From Cenococcum geophilum 1.58 (Eukaryota; Ascomycota; Dothideomycetes; Gloniales; Gloniaceae): DNA of 64,000 bases. Below, one piece after another: positions 1 to 10,787 of this stretch (position 1 is the first letter of the stretch; each line of letters opens with the position of its first letter). The stretch covers positions 558,001 through 622,000 of the forward strand of contig KV748205.1 of the NCBI GenBank assembly GCA_001692895.1, read 5' to 3'. The notes below the pieces were generated by a model. It was not told where the DNA came from. It ran no database searches and saw only the letters and a list, made by a program, of their open reading frames with translations. The position numbers were made by a program, and so were the translations under genes.

Positions 1-1090
1 ACTCGAGGCCAAAATCCCTTGCTTTATGCCATCCTGGCACAAGCGGCTGGCAACCTAGCTCATCTAGGTCACAAGCGAGAGGATATGTTAGTATTGGCGA
101 CGAGATACTACGTAAGAGCGATCGAGCAATTGAGAGAGAGTCTTGAAGAAAACGCTACCGACTTCAGCATCATTTTGGCAAGCGTTTTAACACTTATTAT
201 GGCCGAGGTATAGTATATCTCGAGTTATTCGCCCTCCTGTCGAACATCAAGGTGCTGAAGGTTCCTAACTATCTTAACAGGTATACTGTGGCAGGTCCAA
301 TGCTTGGAAGGTGCATCTTAACGGGGCATGGAATTTTATCATGATGCACCGAAACGAGCGACCTTGGGAAAAATCTGGGGGAGCATGGGTGACCGCTCAA
401 AGCCTATGTCTGCTCAAAATCCGCAGTGACACGATGGAACAGCCCGACCCGCAGGCCTCCAGCTCCTTACAGATAAAGCAGTCGCTCATCTTCTCTGTGG
501 CATCTAGAGATGACTTTGGATTCACGGTCGGCGCCAGCCAAGGCTTGATCAGGTGTATCTACGATATCACTTTGCTAACTTCGCGGCGGTACTATGGTGA
601 CGTAGGAACGCGTCAAAGTGCCATTGATGAGCTACACCAACGGCTTTTAGACTGCAATCTTCAACTCACGCCAAACAAAGAATTGGTCCAGCTTCATCAC
701 CGGATCTTCCAAGCAGGTGCTCTAATTCATTTCCACCGACGCATTCTCAATTCCACGCCTCGCACCTTAACATCTCGTCTGGATGCCCTCCTTAGAGATG
801 TGACAGCGTACCAAGGTCTTGGAAAGGGCTATGTCACACTCTGGCCGGTGTTTATTGGTGCTGTGGAAGCATATCAAGAGGAGCATAAGAGTTGGGTGAG
901 GGCCTGGTTAGATACAACGGAGAGGATTGGAGCTGCGAGTCGTGGATATATTAGGTCGCTAATTGAGGCTGTATGGCTGGAACGGAAATGGAAGAGAGAC
1001 GAGATTGGTGAGGGGACTGAAGAAGGCGATGTGGTTGTGGACTGGAGGAAAGTGATGGGAAGGATGGGAATGGATGTTTTGCTAGTTTGA
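1..1090 (+). CDS. fungal-specific transcription factor, C-terminal part (partial)
   Basis: The reading frame is open from base 1 and enters from outside the window. Exon a ends at 207 (..ATG GCC GAG). An intron with GTATAG at its start and a CTAAC branch site runs 208-280, and exon b runs 281-1090 in the same phase, giving 332 visible residues. The join reads MAEV-YCGRSNAWKVHLNGA, the helical pattern of the C-terminal regulatory region of Zn2Cys6 regulators (fungal_trans_2 type), and the tail VDWRKVMGRMGMDVLLV is also typical of that group. The protein would act in the nucleus as a pathway regulator. The zinc cluster itself would lie upstream and is not visible, so DNA target and pathway are unknown. 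It is transcribed towards the permease at 2603. An unrelated helical protein cannot be excluded, but the match in pattern and ending is good. Confidence 0.8.
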
Positions 1091-1374
1091 GACTAGAAAC
1101 CATCACCCCCCGCCTAGGCGTGAGCTACATTACTAGCAGGACAACTACTTTTCCAGGAGTGCCATTCCAGCCGTAACACTGTAGTTATATGCAGTGATCT
1201 TTTTGGACTGGTGGAGTGGATTTGAGCTCAAATCCACACCAGTCCAAATTACTTGTAGTTTAGCTTATTCCTAAACAGGACTAACGCTTGCCTATTAAGG
1301 CTAGCAGTCCACTCCACTCCACTCCAACCACCGAGGGTCTGGGAGCTTATGGGTGTCGTTTTGGTGGTAACTTA

Positions 1375-1756
1375 GGGGTCGTTCGGTTGCAATCTGGAGG
1401 CCTCAGATTCAGTTCAGAACAGAGTTGATCTGGAGCTCCGATCTGATTCTGAGGCGACTGTTCGGTTGAATTCCAGTTCAACTTGACCCCAGCCACAAAT
1501 TTTTGATGTTCCTCTGACCGCCCAAAAAACACGCTAAAAGTTACTAAAAATTTGGCAACTTTACTGTATACGGCTTCTGAACTGAAGGTCTTGGCGTCAG
1601 TTCAATAAGGAGCCTCGAGCTCCTCATTTGAATTCTGAAGCCTTCAGATCGCACGCACTCGTGCCACAGACGCGTGTCAAATCGGGAAGGAACGCGTTCT
1701 TTCTGCCGGACTTTCAGTTCAGATTCAAAAGCGTCAGATTGCAACCGAACGACCCC
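1375..1756. mobile_element. PIF/Harbinger-like MITE nested in the hAT element
   Basis: Inverted ends starting GGGGTCGTTCGGTTGCAATC (22 bp perfect, 1375-1396 and 1735-1756) are flanked by TTA on both sides (1372-1374 and 1757-1759). A TTA/TWA target duplication and ends resembling the GGG..GTTTGG terminus of Tourist-like MITEs point to PIF/Harbinger. It has no coding capacity. Because it lies wholly inside the hAT element it inserted later than that element. Confidence 0.8.
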
Positions 1757-2256
1757 TTATTGTTTTAAAAATCAAATTTTCTTCGTTTTTATCTCTTTTT
1801 AAATATCATAGATTCTTTAAGTAATTCTATATCTAGATATATATTATAGTTCTATAATATCAAAGGGGGAGATACCGCGTTAAAAAAGGTAAGTAATTCT
1901 CTAAAATTTCTCTAACTTAATTAAATATAACCAACTACCTATATCTAATAGTTTATATAATATAGCTATGGCGTTATTATTTAATATAATAAATAGAGAA
2001 GCTAAAGAGCTCCTACCTTATAGTATTTTTATAATAACTAGACGTTATAAAAGGGTTGAGATACGGCAGTAAAAAAAATGTGATTTTTGGTGTGTTTTTG
2101 TAAGAGTACAAGTTCGCGAGTACTCTCTGTCTTTTTGGCCGTATGGCGACGTGGAGCGAGACACGTTACAGTTTTGACGCCCCGTTACCACTAAAACGAC
2201 GTCCATAAGCCTCAGACCCTCGGTGGAGAATTTGTTGGATAAGGAGCAGTATGCCT

Positions 2257-2279
2257 GTACGTGCGCGTAGCGCACGTAC
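2257..2279. repeat. perfect hairpin inside the hAT element
   Basis: GTACGTGCGC and its exact complement GCGCACGTAC are separated by only GTA, a 10-bp stem with a 3-base loop. It lies near the right end of the hAT element, so it is probably a subterminal structure of that element rather than a terminator of a nearby gene. Confidence 0.7.
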
Positions 2280-2602
2280 CAACGGTCCACCGGGGGTCTG
2301 ATTTATGAGATAACCAACTTTAACCCAGTCCAAAAAGATCACTGGTTATATGGCCTTCGATACAGCAACAAATTCCAAGTCTTCGTTTCGAGGCGCGTGA
2401 AAGCGACTTACAGGGCATTAGCTTTGAGCACTAGAAGCCATAATCGGGGCACCATTCGCTTCGCTCTGGCATTCCCCTCGCAACCTTGGGGTACATCGAA
2501 ATAACCGAGCAAGCCTAACCATTCTTGCACCTCCAGAATTATCACCAGCCTGGGCATCATCCTGCTTGACTCCTAGTCTAAAGAGTACCGCTACTGGCTA
2601 AG

Positions 2603-4456
2603 ATGAGTTCCGGCGAGCAGCATGAGCTGCTGGAGGAGGCGCCTCTGAATTCCCCTTCACTCGAAAACCTTCTCATGGCTGAAGACGATGGTGCGTTCGA
2701 TTCTTTAGGCGCCAATGTCTCCTTTGCCGGCTCGGAGCACCCTGGCCCTGGCTTCAGCAGCCCTCCCCGAAATCTAACGAATCTCAACGGCCTCGCGCTC
2801 GTGATCGGGTTGCAGATTGGGTCCGGCATCTTCTCAGCACCAGCGGTAGTTATCACCAAAGTCCCGTTGCCTATCCTGGCCGTATTCGTGTGGCTCCTGG
2901 CAGGAGTCTTGGTGTGGACCGGCGCAGCGTCGTTTATAGAATTAGGAACGAGAGTACCTCAGAATGGCGGAATCCAGGAGTATCTCCGGCACTGCTATGG
3001 AGACGTCTACGGATTCCTGTTCGCATGGATATGGCTCCTTGTTTCGAGGCCCTGCGCCATGGCCATGGTGGCGCTTGTGTTTTCGGAATACCTTTTCAAA
3101 GCTGTGTCGCCACAGCAGGACGTCTCGATATGGGTCCTGAAGGTAACGGCCTTGCTTGCAATTATTTTCATCACGTGTTTAAATGGTATGGGCACCAATG
3201 TTGGAAGCGGTGCTGCGAACTTTTTCCTCGTGCTTAAGATTTGTGGACTTGGCTCCGTCGCCATCATTGGTCTTTTCACATTCACCGGCTTTTGGAATCA
3301 GGATGGAAATAATCATCCCATTCCACCTACAACTACTGGTGTCGCAGATCCACACATCTGGACAAATTTAGGCGACTTTACAGATGCTATCCTGGCAGCC
3401 CTGTTTGCATACGGAGGATGGGAATCGGTCAGTAGATTACAATGTCGTGACATGTCCTAGCTAACATTTTCCAGATCAGTTTTGTCGCTGGGGAGATCAA
3501 AGAACCTCACTACACGCTTCCGCGCATACTTAGCCTTTCAATGGTTATAGTCATCGCTCTATTCACTCTAGCTAATATTACTTTTTACAACACCCTCTCT
3601 CTAGAGACACTACAAGGAACAAATGCAGTCGCAATAGTAAGTCGGCGTTCTCGAAGCAATCACAAAGCCTTTGACCTCTTTTCGACGGCTAACAGTCGCA
3701 GGCATTTGGCATGGAGATATTCGGGACGCCAGGTGCAATATTCTACGCTTGGATTGTGTGTCTGTCTTGTCTCGGGGCCTTGAACTCTATAGTATTTTCA
3801 ACGGGTCGGCTAACCCAGGCTGCTGGGGCACGACATTATCTTCCTGCTTTCCTCAAATCCTCTGCTGGACTCCCAGCCGAACTTCCGCACAATCGCACGG
3901 CACCCGCAAGCTTTTCCAGGCGAATCTGTCCGGCACCGAATAGAGCAAAAAACCAGAATATTCCCCTGTAACTACCCCTTCCATCTTATCCATATTTGCG
4001 ATACGTCTAGTCTTGACTGATATTTCCTAGAAACGCGATGATGCTAAATGCAGCAGTCGCCGCAATCTACGTCGCGATTGGCAGTTTCCGCGGCCTCTTG
4101 AGTTTCAAAGGTAGTTAATCTCTACCTGCATCTTGTCTACTTCCACACTGCCCTTAGCTGACTGGCATATTGTAGGCATGGTGGAATATCTGGTTTACCT
4201 CACAGCCGTCTCCGGCCTTCTACTGCTTCGCTTTACTGCAGATACAGAGTCCCGTAGCGGAGTCTACCTCACACCAATCTGCAATCCAGTCATCTTCTCT
4301 TGCGTAGCTGCGCTGATAGTGGTTCGGAGTGCGGTCGCACATATAGTGCAGGCTCTTGTCATCGTCCTTTTTTTTGGTGCAAGCTCCCTTGTGTATCGAT
4401 CTAGGTGGTGGAGTAAGCTTGTGAGTACAAGTACAGCAGCGCCCGATTCGGAGTGA
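2603..4456 (+). CDS. LAT-family amino-acid permease (APC superfamily)
   Basis: Five exons: 2603-3427, 3475-3636, 3702-3967, 4031-4110 and 4176-4456, giving 537 residues, the usual length for fungal LAT/methionine-permease proteins. A cytosolic N-terminus of about 60 residues precedes TM1, which holds the substrate-loop motif GSGIF (residues 73-77). Further family signs are IELGTRVPQNGG near residue 115, AYGGWES-ISFVAGEIK across intron 1, NAVAI-AFGMEIFG across intron 2, and GRLTQAA before intron 3. About twelve hydrophobic segments are expected; the protein would import amino acids, perhaps methionine, across the plasma membrane. Introns are 47-65 bp with GTCAGT, GTAAGT, GTAACT and GTAGTT donors. 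The region around residues 395-415 is shorter than in relatives I recall. Substrate is inference from family only. It converges on the minus-strand gene that ends six bases downstream. Confidence 0.9.
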
Positions 4457-4461
4457 CACGG

Positions 4462-7049
4462 TCAACGTGTTTTTGAGAAAAATGTTGACATTAAATTACT
4501 TGAAAAATAAGACTTGGATTCAATGATTGGACTTCGCTGTAAATCTCGCTGACTTTTTAGCTTTGCCGCTTTTTCGAACCATTTTTGGCGGCATTCGCCA
4601 AAGTCATCTATGAAGGCTTGCATCCCTAGGTGGCCGTGAGACGATTGAAATTGAAGGGGATAGTATACGGATGTCTTACTTTCTGAGTTTGGGAATTCCA
4701 ACCGAATAGAAGAGTATTCTTTGATATCCCTTGTAGAATTTCCGGCACGTGACATTGGGCTGAAATTCATCGGCATCCCTGCCGGTCGCTCCAACGTACC
4801 TTTTGTGATATACATTGGCAAATGGGCGGTCCTTCCTGCAAGGCAGAAGATAGTGAGTGATGTTGCATTATCTTTTTTGAGATTTGTTTCGTTTGTGACT
4901 AGTCCTATTCATCAGAATGCGATGAGTAACAGGCGATAAATGTGGACTTACCCAGCATGGTGAAGATGGATGGGCCACAGAAAAAAAGGATTTTGGATTC
5001 CTCAATCCGCTCACCAATAGGCCCAACAGAGCTACGTCGTTGGGTCTGGGCAGATTGCAAGCTTGGGGCAGAGCCTCTCATCATTTCCTCTCCGATCGCC
5101 GTCCATGCCTGTGCAGTAGGATCTCGAAATGTAAGCGATCCAGAGCCTTTCTTGCTTTGGATTTGGATTTCGTTAATGAGTCTAAAGTGAGAGTATATCA
5201 GCTTAGCTAGAGGATTGGAGCCTTGGACTTCTTACGGAAAGTAACCCATGAGCCCTGCGTCTCCGATGAAGCAATCCGTAAAGTAAATTAAGTCTGCAAC
5301 AATCAGGACTGCCTTCAAAATAATGTAAAGAAATATTTACCTTGAATATTCACAGTTGAAAAATGAGGTACCTTGTCTTCAACATTTTGTCGAAACCAGA
5401 GAGCAGGCCGGCTGCTGGGGGAGTTAGTTCTGAACGCATATCCAGGTACAATTTCGTCCGTTTCACGGTTCACTGGTCAACATTAGAAATTCTCCCATAT
5501 TAGCGAGTTTCGAACTTACCGGTAAACTCAAGGTGAAGGGATTCCTTTTGGTGAATACAAAGGCGAAAATTTCTATCACCTTTGAAGATATGAACATCAG
5601 AGGGGATCCATTTTTGCTGATCCAGGGGTTCGGTGACAGCAGCGGTCAATAGTGACATCGATTCATCAGGCTGTTCTTTCTGTGATCCAGAAGTAGTCGA
5701 TGATTGAATGAGCTGGTGCATCTGAGAACTTCCGCTTGTAGGTGAACTACTAGACTTAGAAATGCTATACCAGTCCCCTGCAGGCTAGCAAATTCGTATC
5801 AGAGGTGCCGATAATTGCACTTTCGTGTGACTTACCATGGACGCAGGCTCGAAACTTGAGATAGGTTGAAAATGCCCACACTCCTCCGGTGTGTCGCCGA
5901 GAGGGTCTCTGACGGAGAGGTCACATGACTGAACGTTTATTGAGTTTGCTGAGGGAAATTGCATTTGGTTGCCTTTGACAAAAGTGTCTGTTAATTTCTA
6001 TCGAATTTAATTTAGTACAGCGGCCTGTTGAAAGTTAGAAGCGGCATCAATAGGCAGAAACTTACTTCGAGTATCAATGTGGTTATTTGCTTCATCCATC
6101 CGAGACTTGGCATCGATTCAGAATATTTGACGAGGTTATGCACAACCCAAGCGCATTTGTAGAAGTTTACAAAGACACTCGTGAGTTTGGTGTCGTCTGC
6201 CGCTCCTTGGTCGACATCACACATCGATATCTGTAGCTGGTATCGCCTCTCATTTTAGCCAGACGCTCTTGACGCTAGGATAAACTCAGAACGTACCGTG
6301 TTGAGGAGGTAAACCGAAGCTCGCATAAGTGTATCAAAATATGTACTCTGCGGGAAATCCAAAAAAGAAGCTAGGGGCTCAAATTTTAGTTTCGCAATGA
6401 AAGGGATTGACGTGCACACCGGAGATGATGAAGGACTCCACGATGGGAAAGGAAGGGCCTCCGGTGTTTGCTGAGTCGTTGTGGAATTGCGCCATAATAA
6501 GTCAGAGGAAGTGCAGGTGAAGACCTTTTTGAGTATGGCCTCCAGATCCGCTTTTTGCCGAGCCCATCTCTCGTCCATTCTCCTGAGTTCCATTTGGGGA
6601 TTTGGAATGCGTTTGGAACGCTCTCTTTCAAATGTCAGCCGTCTGCGAGGTGCCTCAAGGAGATCGGGTTACCTTTTCGAATGAGCCGAAATCAAAGCTA
6701 TAGACTCCGTGTGATAAACAATACGTGCTTCCAGTCGCTCAAAGTGCTGTGGCGTTTGCTCAGTGAGCCTTTCGAGTTTTATGTCGCGTAACCTGTCGAG
6801 CGTTTCGTCCATTCCCGAGGTCAGGACCGAGCAGACAGTAGGCTCTTCTTCCGCACTGGTCTCCTCGAGATGAAATTCTTCGACGAGTGTTTCGAACGAT
6901 TCCGTCCATCTTTTCGCGCTCTTTTTCAGAATATCCCAATCCGATGGAAGACCAACAGGATTGGTTTTCATGAGGTCATTTACAGTCGCCTCGACCCTCT
7001 GCGAGAGCTGTGCACTCCTTTCTGTGTACTTTGGCGGAACCCCAGCCAT
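4462..7049 (-). CDS. hypothetical protein, nine exons, 696 residues
   Basis: I do not recognise this protein. On the minus strand the exons are 7049-6673, 6624-6297, 6230-6066, 5997-5836, 5784-5520, 5472-5341, 5293-5236, 5181-4952 and 4835-4462. Every junction keeps frame and most donors are GTAAGT, GTACGT or GTAAC. The start is the first ATG of the open frame (MAGVPPKYTERSAQ). Residues 1-160 are charged and helix-prone (MELRRMDERWARQKADLEAI), possibly coiled coil. Residues 160-290 look globular (AWVVHNLVKYSESMPSLGW). Residues 310-400 are Ser/Pro-rich and probably disordered. A second folded part follows (SDVHIFKGDRNFRLCIHQKE; FRTNSPSSRPALWFRQNV; DLIYFTDCFIGDAGLMGYFP). There is no signal peptide or membrane span. 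The acceptor of exon 5 could shift by seven bases; TAG at 5785 keeps phase. Its stop nearly abuts the permease stop on the other strand. Confidence 0.72.
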
Positions 7050-7199
7050 TCTCGACGCATGGCTCCCGGTTTCTCGGGTATGCCCTGCGCGGGGGGGGGG
7101 GCGAGGCGAGGCGAGCTGCGATAAGTTCTGGGGTCGCTCAACGGGTTTGACGCCAGAGCCTCAGAAGTTGTGAAATCTCAATGCAAGATTTGCAATGAG
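7050..7199. promoter_or_regulatory. 5' region of the 696-residue gene with a G-run
   Basis: This short stretch upstream of the ATG at 7049 contains a run of about ten G residues near 7090 followed by GCGAGGCGAGGCGAG. No clear TATA box is visible. It presumably holds the promoter and 5' leader of the minus-strand gene. Confidence 0.4.
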
Positions 7200-7313
7200 G
7201 TAACATGAGCGATAGGGTTATGACGGTTCCTAACAAATTTCGTCTGTGCGTAGTTTTAATGTTCCAAACCGTCACAACTATGCTGACCGTCATAACCCTA
7301 TCGCTCACGTTAC
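7200..7313. repeat. foldback repeat 1 (28-bp inverted arms)
   Basis: The arm at 7200-7227 (GTAACATGAGCGATAGGGTT..) recurs inverted at 7286-7313 with one mismatch. A further inner inverted pair, GACGGTT and AACCGTC, lies between them. No target duplication is seen at the edges. It is probably a small MITE or foldback element; there is no coding sequence. Confidence 0.65.
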
Positions 7314-7327
7314 TCCGTACGGATGTC

Positions 7328-7435
7328 GCGGCCAAAAGTCTTGCAACTCGCTTGCAGTGACAGCGGCAACTAGGGCACAAACGCGTGTAATTTAGCCCCG
7401 GCTGTGCACGGACTGGTTGCAAGACTTTTGGCCGC
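7328..7435. repeat. foldback repeat 2 (20-bp perfect inverted arms)
   Basis: GCGGCCAAAAGTCTTGCAAC at 7328-7347 is repeated as its exact complement at 7416-7435, separated by 68 bases. It sits only 15 bases beyond foldback repeat 1. Outer bases (GGATGTC/GGATCA) are weakly similar, so the true element edge may be slightly wider. Confidence 0.65.
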
Positions 7436-8363
7436 TGATCCCTTCCGCTAGTAAAATGGGTCCTACGGTTATCGATAAGAGCCAGCCAATAGAATCAAGG
7501 ATCAAGCTCCGTGATCATAGGTACGCGTACTTTTGATGTTTGCGCACAGTCCAACTGTCGTAGAACCCTACCAGGGGAAGGAACACACAGCAGAATCCGG
7601 TCACCAGACGGCATTCGTGGCATTGTTAGAAAGATACACGTGCCACAGCCTTGTCTCTTTTTCTTTTCTTTTCTTTGCTCACTGTACCTTGCTGCCGCTA
7701 TATTCGGAGCGTTTATCCCCTGTTAAGTGCTCTGGGTTATCTATACCTTGGAGTCATTGTCGAGAGCGGCAACTTCCATATCTGCAACGGGTAGGGTTCG
7801 CGCGTGATGCGAATCAGGGTCAATGACATCACTTCAATAATCCCCCCAAACCACCTTTGGCCGGGAGAGGATGACGCATTTCCTGATGTCAACGGCTTTC
7901 GCTAGTCCGCCTTGACTTGGCGACATGGTTACACGATGCCTTAACTTCCAACGCAGAGATAAAAAAAGAAAAAAGAGTATCATTGCCATTGGACCTTCCG
8001 GGCTGAGATGCTGAGCGAGGTTCCCACAGCCACCGCCAACTGCGCCGGGATAGGAAGGTATATATGCCATGTCGGATTGTCAGCCCAGCATCATCTTCGA
8101 TTCATCGTGCCGCGTGGAAAATGAACCCAACTCCCAGTCAAAGCAGTCCTTCTCATGCAATATGATGGGCTTTTGCCCTATGGCCTCGCAGCCTTTGGGT
8201 GCCGTTGAAGCGGTGGTCAGTTGCCCAATATGCCTCACGAACGTCTTGGCAGCATGTACAGCTTGCATGAAGCCAGAGCCTCACCCTGATCTTTTGTATA
8301 TGGCTCCTTTATTATATTGATAAAATTCGTTCGCCTGACCTCTTGTTCTTTGAATATCCGGAC
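7436..8363 (+). promoter_or_regulatory. 5' region of the MUP1-like permease
   Basis: This non-coding stretch holds a pyrimidine-rich tract at about 7650-7682 (TTTTTCTTTTCTTTTCTTTG) and a TATATA box near 8056. An open frame of 83 codons at 8069-8320 has a CPICLTNVLAACTAC segment and ends 43 bases before the permease ATG. It starts only about a dozen bases after the TATA box, so it is more likely leader sequence, or at most an upstream reading frame, than a gene. Confidence 0.4.
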
Positions 8364-10787
8364 ATGGAGAACCTCATCGAGCCGGTAGTTGTACGCCTAC
8401 GACCAAAGGCTGAAGATGGCAGTCGCAGCAGTGAGCTTGGTGCACTTGAAGCCGATCCCCCCAATAATGGGGACAACTCAGAGAAAGCCCCTAATGTCGA
8501 ACCGAAGGGAGGCCGCGCAGTTCAGGCCGTGCTTGTTCCAGTCAAGCGGCAGGATCATCTGGGCTTGATCTCAACAACGTTAGCCCAAATCATCTCTTAT
8601 ACCACATCTAATTTTTCCTTATTGACATTACTTCATTCTAATTACGCGGCCAGAGCTCTCATTATCAACAAAATCATCGGCACTGGAATATACGTATCCC
8701 CTCAAGTCGTCTTATCAGCAACCGGAAGCAAAGGAGTTTCTCTCATGATATGGATAGCCGGTGGTGTCATGACTTGGGCCGGGTAAGAGAAAAACCCCTG
8801 GCGATTATTTGACAAAATGACTGACAAATTGACAAGTTTATACATATACCTTGAGTATGGCATGCGATGGCCAGTTACGGGCGGCGAACTCTACTACGTA
8901 TGTCCTCGACTTCCTCTCAATATCTCACGAACCCCTCCTTACGGCTCCTCGTGCTTAGGTCGATAATGTTTTCAGCAAGCCACACCGGTTTTTTACATAT
9001 ATATTTGCCAGCATGTTCATTCTGATCAATGGAGTGCAAGGGAACGCTTTACAATTTGGCAAGGAAGTCATTATTGCCAGTTCACCTAGCAGTGCGACAA
9101 TCAACAAAAACCTGGAAAAACTTTTTGCGGTTTTGATAATAACATTTGTCTGCCAGCTTCAAGCATACTCGAGAGTTATCTACGTTAGGATCAGCAATAC
9201 CTTAGCGGTACTTAAGGTTTTCTCCCTTTTCTTCATAGCTGTCTGCGGGCTGGCAGCACTCGCGAACAGTCGCGCCAAGGCAAGCGACGAAATACCAACA
9301 CCATACGGAAGAGAAGACCTTTCCAACGCCTTTTCATCGGCATCAAATGACCCGTACCAATATGGGCTTGCCCTTCTCAGTGTTATGCGAGCATTTCTAG
9401 GATACGAAAATGCAAATTTTGTAAGGCCTCACCTCCTTTGCAAATGTCTCTAATCAGCTGCATAGGTTCTAACAGAAGTTCGAGCGGGGCCTCAAGGGGA
9501 CGAAAGACAGACGTTCCGTCGTGCGGTCAAGACAAGCGTTCTTACTACATGCTTTCTATATATTATGGTTAATGTTGCCTTTGTAGGTGGCAATGACTTT
9601 GAGTACGATGTGAACTCTGAAGTTTGTCTAACTTTTTGCAGTTTGCCGTTTGTACAAACGACGAAATTATAAACGCTCCAGACACACTCTCATTTTTTCT
9701 ACAGAAGGTCTTTCTCACTCAGCGTGCATTACGAAATGACGGCTTACTAACAGCATCTAGGTTTTCGGCATCTCTAAGCAAGCTACCATAGGCTCAGCAG
9801 TTATGATTGCCTTTTCTGCTGCAGGATCTGTCATTGCTCTCACATTCGCGAATGTACGAGGTAGGCTCCTAACATTATGATTTAGTAGCGTATGATTAAT
9901 CAAATGATAACTAATTGTACACAGTGAAGCAAGAGATTGCTCGCATGAATCAAATGATAACTAATTGTACACAGTGAAGCAAGAGATTGCTCGCATGGGT
10001 TTAGTGCCAGTCCCGGAGTACTGGTCTAAAACCTCGCATCGCCGGACGCCTGCACATGCTCTATTTCTCCACTGGATTTTCAGCGTTATCTGCATCGCCA
10101 TAACCCCATTGAGCAACCCTGCTGGTTTCCTTATCATGAGCACACTCTATTCATATTTGCATACTTATATCGGCAGTTTGTCTCTCCACGGCCCTTGCGA
10201 TAATCGATACGTTTGCTAATAACTTCGCAGTTCTCCTTGGGGTCGGTCTCCTATTCGCACCATGGATTAAATCCTTCCAAGTCAAAGGCGAAAAATGGAA
10301 ACCCCAGAGTTCTATGCTAGGGTGGTGGTTGCTTGCCCCTCTAGCGGTCATTTATGTTCTCTCCAACGCCTTTGTATTGATCCTTTCCTGGTTTCCTGCA
10401 AATCTACAGTCGGTAACTCGCACCACGCAACAAACGCTTCCATATTACACCGGCCCCGTCGCCGGCCTTGGTATCATTGCCTTTGGGATTATGTGGTGGA
10501 CTTGGGACACATATATTCTGCCATTCTTGGGATACCGTTTTCAGGTGAAAGAGTCTGAAGAGTGGAGCGACAGATGGCAGATGGATATACTCTGTCTTAA
10601 TTTTCATGTAGGTTACATTTCTCTATATTTCTTCCCTTTCTACCGTCGGGATTTTGGACCTTGTAGCTAACCACTGTTTCTTTAGCGCACGTTGGATGAT
10701 GGTAGCCTATCTAAGAGAGTGGTGAACTTTTGTAGTCCGATCGTTCGCTGGCTGTGGAAGTATGTATCGCGGGAACCAGCTGCGTGA
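8364..10787 (+). CDS. MUP1-like amino-acid (methionine-type) permease
   Basis: Ten exons: 8364-8578, 8654-8782, 8837-8897, 8959-9420, 9466-9582, 9642-9707, 9761-9860, 9975-10175, 10231-10607 and 10686-10787, giving 609 residues, normal for fungal high-affinity methionine permeases of the LAT family. A polar N-terminus of about 65 residues precedes HLGLISTTALIINKIIGTGI, with GTGIY at 81-85. Later landmarks are TGGELYYVDNVFSKP, the long hydrophobic exon 4, ENANFVLTEVR, FGISKQATIGSA and the C-terminal YTGPVAGLGIIAFGIMWW. It should act as a proton-coupled plasma-membrane importer. Intron 1 starts with the uncommon GTTAGC but its removal restores a canonical TM1. Exon 8 must use the second of two duplicated acceptors, because the first leads to a TGA. 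Methionine specificity is inference from family resemblance. Confidence 0.9.
9898..9997. repeat. exact 50-bp tandem duplication covering a splice acceptor
   Basis: The unit at 9898-9947 is repeated without change at 9948-9997. It contains the last part of intron 7, the ACACAG acceptor and the first 23 bases of exon 8 (TGAAGCAAGAGATTGCTCGC). Splicing at the upstream copy (9924) reads into a TGA at 9975-9977. Splicing at the downstream copy (9974) gives the conserved protein. Confidence 0.95.

Larger units (their letters stand above)
1192..2344. mobile_element. non-autonomous hAT-type DNA transposon (1153 bp)
   Basis: Perfect 20-bp terminal inverted repeats, CAGTGATCTTTTTGGACTGG at 1192-1211 and its complement at 2325-2344, are flanked by identical 8-bp direct repeats GTTATATG at 1184-1191 and 2345-2352. 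Eight-bp target duplications and CAG.G-type ends are the hallmark of the hAT superfamily. No transposase frame is visible, so it would need a partner element. Just inside the left end lies a 22-bp perfect palindrome (1216-1237) bracketed by GGACTGGT/ACCAGTCC. A MITE is nested at 1375-1756. The part at 1760-2045 is AT-rich and looks RIP-damaged. The element sits in the promoter-side gap of the permease at 2603. Confidence 0.88.

Noticed and set aside
8069..8320. 83-codon frame with a CPICLTNVLAACTAC segment
   Set aside because: Too short and irregular for a RING finger, starts almost on the TATA box, and lies in the permease leader. Kept only as a possible upstream frame.
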